Shown here in pieces: positions 35,272-46,901 of a DNA stretch of 64,000 nucleotides; positions within the stretch are counted from its first letter, which is position 1, and every line of letters starts with the position of its first letter. The stretch is from Physcia stellaris. Lineage: Eukaryota > Ascomycota > Lecanoromycetes > Caliciales > Physciaceae. The notes beneath the pieces were generated by a model. It had not been told where the DNA came from and ran no database searches. It saw only the letters and a program-made list of their open reading frames with translations. The DNA lies in contig JABSSW010000017.1 of NCBI GenBank assembly GCA_018902385.1, positions 558,001 through 622,000 on the forward strand, in the 5' to 3' direction. The translations under genes were made by a program, and so were the position numbers.

Positions 35272-37153
35272 TTACATCCCAAGCTCATCATCAGATTCAA
35301 CAACGTGGATAGCCTCATCCTGTTCCTCGTTCAGCAGATTGCCAATGTCCACACTCTCTCTTAGAATCGATCTCGCGTTCTCTTCATCAACCTTCGTATC
35401 GTCCATGACGAGCTGTACTGCCATTTCGGGAGCCAGCACAAGCTGGATATACGACGGGACACCTCCTGTTGAGATTACCCTGTCCGAGGATGCCAGTCTG
35501 CGGATTCTGGACGCGAATTTCGATGTTATATTCTCGATTCTGGCAAGTATTAGCAAGTTTCCGGATTACCATTACAATTTATTCTGGTCTTCGGCAACAT
35601 CCCAAGTGACTCCAGAGGGATCGGAGAGAACGTACATTGCTCTTGCCCCTCTAGTTCCATAATAACCGGGTATCACTCCTTCCATACTCGCAACGTCAAG
35701 GAGCGTCGCTTTTAAACTCTTCATCTGCCCTTTGCTGATTCGGTCTTCAAACGCGTTGCGGTAATACGATGTTTTCCTTCCGGCGAGGATATCATCGATA
35801 ACAGGGTGAAATTTCTGCAGTCTTTTGTCAAAGTGAGCCCAGTCTATCTGCGGATAGCCTCTTTCTGCCCATTCTTGTTCGGCCGCCCGAATTTTGTGGG
35901 CTTTACAGAAGTAGGTCTGCTGCCGAGCCCGAAGCGGCTTGCCGTTGTTAAACTCTTCGAGGAAAGATCGTTCGACGGGGACCTTGCATACGGGACATAA
36001 GGCTGGGGCAGGCTCGTCTTTTCCAGCCTCCACCAATTTTGGTTTGGGCATATCATCTTCAACTGAACCCTTTCCAGGTGACGAAAGAGGAGATCTCAAA
36101 GACGAAGAGCTGCCTGCCTCGTTGGACGTGGATAGCAATGATGACTCGGTGGTCGATGACGGGGGCACCTTGAAAGCTAGGAATGATTGTGTCTTGGCTT
36201 TTTGTAGTACACTTTCCAAGTCACGAGTTCCTACATCTGTATCATCAAGCACCAAGGACTGACGATACCGCTGGATCGGCTTTTCAGCTTTTGGTGGACT
36301 CGTAATCTCAGGTACCACAGGCGCTTTGAATGTAGGCCGCTCCTTCTGAGACTTGGTTGGAGTGATGTTGCTATTGGACGGTATATCATCAAGCTTCAAA
36401 TCTTCACCTTCCGCGAGGGAGTTTGAATTCCTTGTAGACCGCCGAAGAGATGACATGTCAATCTTGCGGGGAGCTTTGAACTTCGATCCGCCTTTGCTGT
36501 GGCCTTTAATGTCAGAGACTGCGATACGTTTAGCGTAAGCCAATTAGCGACGCCCTCAGTCAGGTCACGATGGAATTCATACACTTTGCCTCAAGCTCTG
36601 TCGTATCCCGTTTCAAGAAACCCTTTGCGTCTTGTGATGTTTTGGCGGGGGAAGTCTTTGGCCGTTTGGTTTCTTGCGAATTTGAACTTTTCGTGTGGAT
36701 ATTATTGCTGCCCGTCCTGCTCTTATATGTGATCTCGCTCCTCCTTGACTGTGGCTGGCTGAAAGTTTCCTCCTCATCGCTCACGTCTGTTTTCTGAGAA
36801 GTTGTGAATGAGGTAGCCTGGATGTTTGAAGGGGCGGTGGTGAATTCATTGTGAGTATTCGAGGACTCGGACAGCGCCAGCCTTGATTTCGATCCCATCG
36901 TTACGGGACTCTCGCTCCCACTCCCCTTTCTTCGCTTCGGGGCTGGTCCATCCTCGGAGTCAGAGCCACCAAGATCTTCGTCACTCGAACCTTCTGGGGA
37001 ACGCAAAACGTCGTCGTCAGGAGTAGGCTGCCGCACAATTGGTAGCTCCTTGTTCAAATGTGGGCCATGTATACTTTTCCCATGCCAGTCCTGCTGTCTC
37101 AATCCAACCCTTCTGCCTTGCTTGGGCAGGAGCGTTGACGGAGGGGACATCAT
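35272..37153 (-). CDS. RTC4: Restriction of telomere capping protein 4-like
   Basis: The model is complement(join(35272..35539, 35636..36518, 36583..37153)), 573 aa. The C-terminal RTC4 domain begins at LCPVCKVPVERSFLEEF and continues through RARQQTYFCKAHKI, WAERGYPQIDW, RLQKFHPVIDDILAGR, SYYRNAFE and GYYGTRGARA. The last exon supplies ENITSKFASRIRRLA, GVPSYIQLVLAPEMAVQLVM and DEENARSILRES. In yeast the gene was named from telomere-capping genetics; the biochemical role is unknown. The N-terminal half is disordered, acidic and Ser/Lys-rich with an apparent nuclear signal (PKRRKGS). The first intron uses GTATGA...TCGCAG and the second GTACGT...TTGCCAG. Two consecutive ATGs open the frame. Confidence 0.88.
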
Positions 37154-38563
37154 TGGCCCGGCGACAGATGATCAATTGATTAGGTAAGTCAGCTTCATGA
37201 AGAGAGACTCACGAGTATGTCTTGAGATCAGCAATGAGACAATAAACACTGACAGTCCTCGACACCCTCGATCATTAATAAGACGAGGCGCGTTTCCTGC
37301 GCGACGCGAATCGTTCCCCCAATTGCCCCACTACCTTAGCTGCATGATGATGTAATCCTATCTACAGAGTACTCTTACTCGAAACTTCCTATCCACTGTA
37401 TTCACTCTAGAAAACAAATATGTTCAAGGCATACATGATTCTTCAAGAGGCCAAATTCTTGGAAGACTCCCACATATGGGACACAAGAGGACAATCTGGT
37501 CCTCAAATATGATACCCCCCTATTTTTACCTGCAGCTCTGGGCTGACAGCTTCATAAACCGAAGAGTCCATATGCCATAGCAGGATGTACTGGATTACTG
37601 GCTCTGTAGATTTACCTTCGAATCCACTTTCAAGGTCTATCAGCCAAGCTTAGTAGAAACATATCTCCTCCTCTCCTCTCGTTTGAAGGAACATTCGCTA
37701 CCTTCTTAATATGTAAGCTCTTCTGTCCCAAGCCAGGTTTATCCCTTGGTTCAGCGTGAGACAAGTGTGATCCAAGTTCCCTAAGCAAAGTCTTCTCTAT
37801 CTGAATCTCAGTTCCTCTCCCTTCACAAATTGAAAAAGTCATGCTGCTTAGAAGACTACTCGTCGATGTCTATCTTACTAGTACAGACTTGAACTCATGG
37901 AAAGCCACTCGGGCATACGTACTTGGCAATAGTTCTAAAGCCTGATTAGCTGTCGTAGCTCGTTTTTTGAAAAATTGGAGAATTCCTTTATGAGGTATGT
38001 TGAAGAGTACTGTACATCTTGGAAGGGAACACGTCATAAACGATAAAACGGGTCTTGAAATTAGAAGATTCGATTTGGTCGTCCACGCCGTGCGTTGATC
38101 GCACAGATTACCGGGGCGTGAGATTGTAGGATGCTTGATAGGCTATCTCATGGACATGTGCCGCGTGTGCTCATCTTTGCTTACGTCTTCTATCTCTTGG
38201 AGACATGCTACCTAACATGATCACAGGCTATCATATACACGAGGCTCCACAATACTGCCTTAGCCGAAATCTAGGATCTGTAACATAGTAACATGAGACG
38301 TGACGAATATTTCGCAACCCTTCGAGCGAGCCCGTGGAATTAGAGAATGATATTAAAACCTTGTTCAGGCTACTTCGGAATCAACCACAAGGGTCTTTAG
38401 TACATAATACACATCTCGCAGTACAATGCTCCAGTTTCCCTGACCCAGCAATGCACGCAGCAGTAAAGGTATATCTCTCTCATCTCACCCACACAGAAGG
38501 CAAACACCCCTTACGCCTCGCTAAAGTACGGAAAAAAGACACTACACTCACCAAACATTATCT
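37154..38563. other. gene-poor region
   Basis: The 1.4 kb between RTC4 and the DUF726 gene show no conserved coding sequence. Frames at 37630-37842 and 38334-38753 lack domains, and the second overlaps the DUF726 3' end antisense. Confidence 0.45.
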
Positions 38564-41500
38564 CTACCCAAATGTCATCCTAACCTCCCTTTCCCTTCCA
38601 AAGTCCTCATCTTCTTCGTCTAGCCATGCATTGTGCTCCACAACATTTAAGCCACTGGGCGGCATAGCCAACGAATTCCTCTTCGGCGACGGTATAGGTG
38701 ACATTCTTGGTGAGCCCTGCCGTGAGGCTACCGCTGCGGGGGAGGCGATATAAGACGAGCGAGCGGATTTAGCGGGCGAGGGCGAGCGTGCGGGGAGGTT
38801 GGTTGAGGAGAGGGACTGGTGGCGCTCATGGTAGGAAGAGCTGGGGTCGGAGAAGGGATTTGTCAGTTGTGGTTGGGACGAAGAAGGAGGTGGTGAACTG
38901 GGATGATCGAAGGACATTTGGATTTGTTCGGTGCTGCCGTGAGGTTGCTGAGGGGAGTCGTATTCATCGTACTCGTCGTAACGATTTTTGAATGGGTTTT
39001 GAGTACTCGGCAGTGACACCTCTGAATTTTCTGGCTCTAGTTTTGGGCGCTGCGGGAGGTCTTCGCTGTAGCTCTTCGTCTCGCGAAGAGTGGAATATGG
39101 GCTCTCCTGCTGCTGATTTTTCTTGACCGAAGGGTCCGAGTTAAGATTTAACTTCATAGGCGGAAGCGTCGACTCCAGCTGTTTGACCTCGATCTGCTCG
39201 CTCGCTAGCTCCGCCTTAATGGCTTCGATATCAAACAGCACGTTACTCGACCCATCATCTCCACCAGCACTCTGCCCTTGCCCATTCTTTCCCTCCCTCA
39301 TCTGATCGTCATAAGTCTCCCACCCCTTCTTCTCCGCCAACTTCCCCCTCTTGAAGAAACCAAACCTACGCTTCTCAGGCTTAGTCTCCGCATCTTTCCG
39401 TGCCTCGTCAATCTCCTTTATTAATTCCCGTTGGCGCTTTTCATGGTTCTCTGGATCGGGATCTTCGATCTCGGTGAAGTCGTCGCTTTCGACTTCCCAG
39501 CCTACTTCGCGCAGCAGACGAGGCATGGCGGCGCGGTAGGCCATGTGCCCGTTCACAAGCTTAGTGACGTCGATGTTTTCGAGGCCGGGGATGTTTTCGA
39601 CGGGTGCGAGGCCGGCGACGCGCATTATGCCGCCACTGGTTGCGCGGAAGAGGTAGCCTGTGATAAGATCAGATGGTGAATCTGATTCAACTTAGAATGA
39701 AGGATTTACCCAGGATCCAGTCGTTGGAGGCATAGCCATTAATGAATCGACCAGATACTACCATTCTTGCGCGCAGATACTGATCTCTGTTTGCTACTAT
39801 TGGCGAGCCAAAGAGGTACACGTTTTGTACCAGGCCGAAAGCGCCCTTGTTCGCCAATTCTTTCAGGCACGAGAAGATGACCCGAGAACCAAGCGAGAAG
39901 CCTACGAGGGTAATAGGTCTTACACCCAGATTTCTGTCAATTAGCGAATCTGCTAGAATAAGGCCTGCGGACTCTGCTCGGCCCAGAGATACGGTCCATG
40001 GATTGTCGATGAGATAAGAGAGTTTTGTCAAAACGATGGGAAGCTGAAGCGAAGCCATCAGAGCTACAAGGATAGTGCTACCAAGCACTTGTTGGAGACC
40101 TTGTGTGAGTGCCTAACCTGCGTTAGTGAGGAAAGTCTTCGCATCCTCGGACGGGATTTACCTCGGTGGCTAGAATATTGATGGTTTGGCCCATACTTTG
40201 TAGCATCTCAGGTTCCCAGAGTAATGAATACATATCACCCATGATGGGGTCTACTGTACTATATGGTAATCGGACATCATCAACTTTGCCATTCATCCAT
40301 CCAGATATAGTGACAATCAAATTTACACGCTTGTTGTTGTGTAGCGGACGATACTCGAACGTTTGAACGGCACCTGTACGCCGATGTGAAGCTCTTACCG
40401 CGATGGTTCCTCCTGTGACGACAGCCCCCGAGGTGATGAGTGCCGTCCCTCCTGCACCCGCGAGAAAGCCGCTGGTGCCGGCAACGCCGATTGTCGTGAA
40501 TCCAGCGGCCAAGCCAGCGCCAATGACAGGTGCTAGGAGACCAGCAGAGAGTCCAATGACGAGACTTCCACCAACGGTAGCAAGTCCCATCATGACATAT
40601 TTTCTTTTCAGGGCGAGCTTCCGTCGGTTTTCCATGTGTTCAGCCTCGTCCCAGGTCTCCTTACTTGCAGCCTCTTGCATTTCTAGGGCGTCCGTAACTC
40701 GCTTTTCGAAACGGCATATTTCTAGCCAGGAGACTTCTAAAGCCTTTCCCACTCGTTCAAGCAATACTCTAGATCGTGAATCGTATATCGAGTCCGCAAT
40801 CAGCACTAGGAACAGATCACAAAGCACCGTCCAGCGAAGGTCAATGTCGATGTTCTTCGTTGTCGGTAGCTGTGATGGTGTCCGGACCTCAGGCATATCT
40901 TTACTCTTTCGCTCCTCGTAAGCTGGTGGTGACTCGTCACCTTCTGCTGTTGGGCTTGGAAGGTTGGGAGAGGGTTGGGCTTTAGCCTCTCCATTGACTT
41001 GTGGAGAAGAGATGGTCTGCTGAGGTGCCGAGGATTCATCAGCCATCGGATTCTTGACTCGGGAATTCTGCATGAGCGCTGGTGTGAGATCTGCTGGTTG
41101 AACTCCATGCTCGGCCAATTGCTCGATCATGATCTGTTCTGACGAATCAATTTCCATGTGAGCGTACAACCTGACCATCATTTGCTGACTCCACATTTTC
41201 ACAGACTCAACAGCAATCCGGAGCTCTTTCTTGGTGCCCTTAGTGCCCTCTAAGCTCTCAAGTACTTGAACCATCTCTGCCATCGATAATCTTGTAACCC
41301 CAACATAGGCTATCCTTTGCCCTTCCGTTAATAGGTCTTTTGTAGCTTGCATTTGCGCCAGCGGATCCCTTTGCTCGTCATCATCGTCCATGACGTCCGT
41401 GCCCTTGTTCTTGAACAAGTAGCTTGTATTGTCATCCATACTGGTAGCTGACCGGGCATCCTCATCAACCTGGACCCGGGTATAGCCCTTCCCTGCACCT

Positions 41501-41964
41501 CCGAGCCCAGCGTAAGCATTGCCTTCCTCATCCAAGCTATTAGCCTCTCGAGCGATGAGCTTGCCATCGTCGTCATATAGGTCATAGTCGGCGAAGGCCG
41601 GCATGTCTTGCCAGTCCTCCTCATGGTCCTGGCCACTTTGGTCAGTTTTCTGAGGAGCTAGAGCCTGATGTGACCATTGTGAGACTCCCTCCGCAGGATG
41701 CACGTAGGCAGTGTTGGGCGCTTCGTCTTGTCCTTCGGTCGCGAATTTGTCCTTAGGTTTGGCTAGATGCGATTGCTCGGATTGTCTCGTGAGACCCGTA
41801 GAGTTGTCCGGGGCTTTCTTTTCGCTCGCGATTGGGGCCGAGGAACCGGCTGGCCGTGTAGGAGGTGCATCTTCGTCTTTATTCGAGTCGGTAGCTTCCT
41901 GTGATTCTGGTGGGGAACGAGTTGAATCCTTATCCTTTTCGGCGATCGGCTCATTGATGGTCAT
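38564..41964 (-). CDS. DUF726 (TMCO4/Mil1-like) lipase-fold membrane protein
   Basis: The model is complement(join(38564..39657, 39710..40112, 40162..41964)), 1,099 aa. DUF726 proteins are alpha/beta hydrolase-fold proteins including yeast Mil1 (YFL034W) and human TMCO4. A glycine-rich membrane region (GLATVGGSLVIGLSAGLLAP, then GTSGFLAGAGGTALITSGAV) lies around residues 460-530. It is followed by the hydrolase core NLIVTISGWM, MYSLLWEPEML, a nucleophile-elbow-like VGFSLGSRVIFSCL and VYLFGSPIV, then GRFINGYASNDWILGYLFRA. Both ends are long disordered acidic/Ser-Pro tails. The GFSLG motif fits a serine hydrolase; substrate is unknown. The reading starts at MTINEPIAEKDK. Confidence 0.87.
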
Positions 41965-42646
41965 GGTAGGAGGTAGAAGCGCACATGAAGTCTTTCGAAA
42001 TGCTTCTGTATTAACGCCTCAGGCTTGCATCAAAATAGCAAATGCATTCTCTAACGCGATAGATCGGACACGTAAAGCATGGTTCATTGGTTCAAAGGAT
42101 CCAGCCCACGAGCCGACAATAAACTTCAATAAAGACGAGCTAAACCATGTATCTAGGTTTGGAGCCGATGACGGGAATTCCCTGTCTCGCCTGTGTAGTC
42201 ACATTGAGGGATTACTCACTCACTCAATATGGGCAAACATGGACAAGTCAAGTGGCACATTAAGAAATCGGATTTTGCAACACTTTTATTCAGCAGCTCT
42301 AAGCTGCGTATTGACAACGCCTATTCGCCCACCCCAACCATACTTAAGAAAAGCATCGCAAATAAGGAGCGTTAGAACTCGGTGCTTGAATGACCGCACG
42401 GAAGATCTAGTCCAAATGACTGACTCCCCACTCCCTTTCTCCGTCACGTTTCATTCGGAACGCACGATGGCGAAACCTCCTTTCATCTCCACTGTAGCTT
42501 TGCCCGGCACAGAACAAGTGAATCCGATCGTAAATAGGGAAAAGTAACATATGCACAAAGAATAAGACAGCCGGTCTGGTGTTGTGGAATGTGAAGAGGG
42601 AGGCCCGTCCCCTAACCGTTACGCTCTCAGGTTGATTTCGGATTGA
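41965..42646. other. intergenic region
   Basis: This 682-bp gap lies between the DUF726 5' end and the 3' end of the next minus-strand gene. Nothing coding was recognised; the DUF726 promoter is expected here. Confidence 0.4.
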
Positions 42647-43390
42647 TCATATCCAGACAGGGGTGAAGGGTCCGAAGGGATTCGAGAAACTCCCACCGAA
42701 CAACCCATGTATCTCGTTAAGATAATCCTGCACACCTAATCTGCATAAACCATTACTTTCCAAGTATTGTTCTTCCTCGTCCAGGATAAGTACGTCTCGC
42801 GCACCAATCTCCTCGGCCAGCTCGTTCACCTTTTCGAGCTCAGCACCAAACGGATGATCTGCATCCGGTTTGCTAGAGAACATGTCAATGCTGCTACGAG
42901 CCTTCGTCGGACTTGGCAGCGCAGGTGTAGAAGGAGTTGTTCTGGATACGCTGTGTTTGCGTGCAACAGCCTGATGTGACTTCTTGGTGTGCGAGAGAGC
43001 CCGCGTCGGGATGAGTGGCGCGTCAGCTTCGCTCGATGCGTTTGACTGACGTTGAGAGCCACGACCTGACAAGGGCAGCCCGGGAGAGCGGAAGAAATTT
43101 GACAGGTGATTCTCCTCGACGGGACTAGGAGAACACTCAACGGACGAATTGTCTGGGGTGGTACCGCGCGAGGAAGCCAGCGATCCGAGAGAGCTATCTG
43201 AGTCGTCACCGTAAATATTCGGCGCATTGTAGGCGAGGACATTGGTTGTTGACAGAAGCTCGATTGGGGGTGAGATTATATCGCGAGTGATAGGGCCGTC
43301 ACGTCTACGGGCACTGGCGGCACGCGCTGGCGTCATGACTGCAATGTCCGGACGCTTGTTGCGCTTGGTGAGTGCTCTGGCAAGCTCCAT
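42647..43390 (-). CDS. conserved hypothetical fungal protein
   Basis: A single-exon frame of 247 codons. I do not recognise a domain. The N-terminus MELARALTKRNKRPDIAVMT is basic and followed by RRRDGPITRDII and TTNVLAYNAPNIYG. The middle is Ser/Pro-rich and likely disordered, with many SP/TP sites. The C-terminal 60 residues are acidic then hydrophobic (VNELAEEIGARDVLILDEEE, LGVQDYLNEIHGLFGG) and end in FGPFTPVWI, which suggests a short conserved helix. Coding potential is supported by length, a clean single frame and low-complexity patterns typical of fungal regulatory proteins. Function cannot be assigned. Confidence 0.65.
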   Translation of the reverse strand: MELARALTKRNKRPDIAVMTPARAASARRRDGPITRDIISPPIELLSTTNVLAYNAPNIYGDDSDSSLGSLASSRGTTPDNSSVECSPSPVEENHLSNFFRSPGLPLSGRGSQRQSNASSEADAPLIPTRALSHTKKSHQAVARKHSVSRTTPSTPALPSPTKARSSIDMFSSKPDADHPFGAELEKVNELAEEIGARDVLILDEEEQYLESNGLCRLGVQDYLNEIHGLFGGSFSNPFGPFTPVWI

Positions 43391-45005
43391 ATCTGACTGG
43401 GTGTTGGCGGTTCGTTTGGGAAGGCGAGGATGGTTTGTTGTGTTAGTGATTCAGGTTTATATGTAATGTTTGATATTATTCCTGGGGGATGATCGTAATC
43501 GTGACGCACAGCGACTTTAAGAATTATCGTTGGAGGTCACTTGGTATTCGTGGACAAAAGAATGATGGATGCTGTAGGAAGCGTAGCAGCGTGGCTGTTG
43601 TGGTGGATTGAGTGACAGAATCCTGCGGACACAGTCCGTGTGGTGTTTTGAAGGGTATGCAAAGAACGTGGGGCTGAGTGATCGTGAAAGAGTGTACGAT
43701 GACCTCAGACGGTGGGAGGATGAAAATAACAAATATGGAGCAAGTCGAAGTGCGGCGAAGGAAAAACAAGGTAAAAGGGGGTCGAGGGGAGAATAAGAGG
43801 TGAGAAGGGGAAAGGGGGGGTTCTCGTCTCGCTAATGTAGTAGCCTTGGTCCGTGAATAATGTGATGGCCTAGCAGATGTGCTGTAAGCCAGCCAATAGA
43901 GTTTACTGATCGATGCAGGTCCGTACACAAACAAGATATAGTGTTACATAAGCGCCATGTTTCACAGCTCAAGTGGATCATGTTCGGTGATTCCACCATC
44001 TACCGCGCCGCAAAACCAACCGCATGCTTCCTGAAACGTGAAGGTCCAGGTTAGATGAAGACCGAAGCGGTATATTTTACACCAATGCAAAACGGACCCC
44101 GATAGCCTGGACTACCCGATCGGATTGAGGCTTGATTGGAAAAGCCACCGTCACGCCCCGCTCGCTTGATGATGCCTGGTCCAAGCATTTCCGTCCCCCT
44201 TTCCGCCCTTGAAACTCTGGCTTCAATTTCGCTCTACCTACGAGGCTACTACAAACGCTCGAAGCATTGTCGAATATTGGCAGTTGACCCATGGCAGACA
44301 TCCCTCTCGACATTTGTCGCCTGCCATAAAAGTGTTAGAACGAGCAGTTTATCTAAAGGTGAGCTGTCCCTTGGATAGGCGGCTCCTGGGGGATGAGATC
44401 GGATGGAATCATTCACTGAACAACACGAACAGCGCTCACCGCAACAAACAAATAGCGTTGCCTCGCTGCATGGTAATATAGTTTATTGCACAATCATGCG
44501 AAACAGTTGGCAATGCATTTCGACGCTTCCTTGCCCTATCACTTTCTACGCGACACCGCCTGCTGATCTCATACTCGAGACTCCAAATCCTCTGGCACAG
44601 CTCTTGGCTCTTGTTTTGTAACTTCCCTCAGGAAGCAGAAACATGCCACGCCACCTTGAACATATTTTCGATCGCTCATTCAGCCGGTGTCCTATTGCTG
44701 ATCTAAGCTTTCCTTGCGAGTCAATGAATTCCAGATTAGAAATCACTACTCAGTGGACATTCCCGGATCTGTGAGTCGTGGAGATCTTTGCCCAGCGCTT
44801 AGAAGTCTCATTTTCTTCCTGGTGTTGTGTGGAGTAAGACCTTTGAATTGGAACCTGTAAAATGTGTCTGGTACAAGAGATCTTGATCAAACTGATTAGA
44901 TCAGTCGGTTTCCCTCTTTCCGACGTACGAGCAGCGCAGATCTTACTATCCGTGTTTGCTGATTCATATAACTGCACGATTCGAGCCAGAATGCATGCAG
45001 TAATC
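43391..45005. other. 1.6-kb gene-poor region
   Basis: The stretch lies upstream of the hypothetical gene and downstream of PWP1. Frames of up to 136 codons on both strands overlap and show no domain. No tRNA or repeat was seen. A long 5' leader of the hypothetical gene is possible. Confidence 0.4.
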
Positions 45006-46678
45006 TTAATCTTCATCCATGGACTCCCACCCCTTCTCATTGCCGTTCCCCTCACCAGGTTCTTCGCCTCCTTCCTGTTCAGAGTCGCTGCTATCTTCCT
45101 GTAGCGCTACTAATCTCTCTTTGACATCCTCATCAGACACTGCTACACGGTCCCCAAAGGCTCGACGAACTGCGGCGTTGGTAGATGTATCCCAGATTTG
45201 CATGGAACCCTTGCTACCAGCGACTGCCAGGCGGAAAGCTACTTCTTGATCGGGTGCAAATTTCGTGGTGAAAACTTTACCAACGTCAAGGTTCCGAGAG
45301 GTCACCATGCTAGGCCCGGAGGCTTGTACATTCCATAACTTCACTTCCTTGTCTGTTGATCCAGTCACCAAGAAGCCTGGAATGATGGGATTGACATCAA
45401 AGGCTGCGACCGATTGATCATGAGCTTGCAGTGTCCAGATAGGTTTGGACTGGTCGGGCGCCTTTGGGGCAGTTCGAATGTCATTGTAATGGATCACGCC
45501 ATTTTCTGTTGTGACATAGAAAAGATTAGCATCATGAGGATCCCAGGTGACTGTTTCAACATCGCTCTCCACACCCCATCGAGGCACCGAAGCATCTGGC
45601 GCCCTCATGTCAGCCACGACAACTGTGCGATCATAACTTCCACTGAGGAGGCAGGTGGATTCTTTCTGGTTCCAGGCTATGGAGCAAATTTTGTCTGTAT
45701 GATATGAATACGATTTGGCGCATTTGGCCGTCGTCAAATCCCACAACTTGATGGTTTTATCGGCGGATGAAGATGCCAATAAATTGCGATGGTTTTTGTT
45801 CGCAGCTAAGGACAGCACGGCATCGACATGGTAATTTTCATTGGCCTTTTTAGTCTTTTTTCGCTTCTTTTTCTTCTTCTCTGGATTATCATCCGCTCTT
45901 GGGTCGTCGCCGCCTTGACCTAGTATTGCGTTTGGATACATGCAATCTACGGTGTCAAGATCCCAGATCTCAATATCAGGATCAAAGGTCCCCACAGCCA
46001 CAAAACTTCCTTTCATACTGGCATCAAGTGCGGTTTGCCCAATGGGTAGATCTATCCACTCTACACAGAGCGGAATAGCTGGTAACATAATATCATGGTG
46101 AACATAGAGATTATCCGCCTGATCTTCGTAGACATAGATCTCCAGATGTGCTACTTCGTCCTCGACTTTTGCAGCCACTAACATGTTATCGGTTGAGAGG
46201 ACTTGCAGCTCTTCACGCTCTTCATCGTCTTCGGAATCCTGTAGAGTTATATAGGGATCTTCAGCATTTGTCTTATGATACGCCAAGGACTGAGCGTCGC
46301 CAAGCATAGCCATGGGACCTCCATCTTCGTCGCCAACATCACTATCGTAATGTTCAAGATTAAATTCTTTCAAGTCGTTGTCGATATCACTGTGAACTAT
46401 TAGCGCACGGATGCTGTGGAGCAAATTACCAGATATTCGCACCTTTGCGAATTCGGTAATGTCACACCACTCTGCTTCTCATCTTCAGAAGACTCGTCTG
46501 TTTCAGACTTTCCATTTTCTGGATGCTTTGCATGGTCGAGGTCGTGTTCGGCATCCTCCAGGTGCAGCTTTGCAAGTTTCGAAATCCTTGTAAGCTCTTT
46601 CTCATCGACCTCATATTTGGTCGGGAAATTGGCAGCTGCTCCGCGAGGTACCCACACCGATGCTGTGATCATAGACAT
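45006..46678 (-). CDS. PWP1: WD40 ribosome-biogenesis protein Pwp1
   Basis: The model is complement(join(45006..46389, 46443..46678)), 539 aa. Pwp1 is a nucleolar WD40 protein needed for 25S rRNA/60S maturation and rDNA chromatin. The N-terminus (MSMITASVWVPRGAA, YEVDEKELTRISKLAKLHLED) and SDIDNDLKEFNLEHYD are family hallmarks. WD repeats are clear at LLASSSADKTIKLWDLTT, CLLSGSYDRTVVVADMR, VIHYNDIRT, FLVTGSTDKEVKLWNVQ and GSKGSMQIWDTS. A Lys/Arg-rich nuclear signal (KKKKRKKTKK) lies mid-protein and the C-terminus is acidic. The first intron (46390-46442) joins ag|t into Ser. It is head to head with PRP16. Confidence 0.95.
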
Positions 46679-46901
46679 AGTATCCGCTTATAAAGAGTAA
46701 GGTTTTACAAAACCTACAAAATCGCAGGCATAGAATTCAATTATATGGTCGAGGTCGACCGAGAACAATTTCATAGAAAATAACCCTAAACCCTAATTCC
46801 GATACTTACTTTATGTTTCTTGCCAGCACAAAGTTGAAGTAATCGTGCTTGGATACTTGACTTAGAATCCTGTTTCAGCTGCCCTACACATATTCGCCGA
46901 T
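46679..46901. promoter_or_regulatory. bidirectional promoter PWP1 / PRP16 with telo-box-like motif
   Basis: Only 223 bp separate the two ATGs. At 46781-46796 the sequence TAACCCTAAACCCTAA contains two CCCTAA units and the AAACCCTAA telo-box. In plants such boxes mark ribosomal and translation genes; a role here is inference. Confidence 0.5.
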
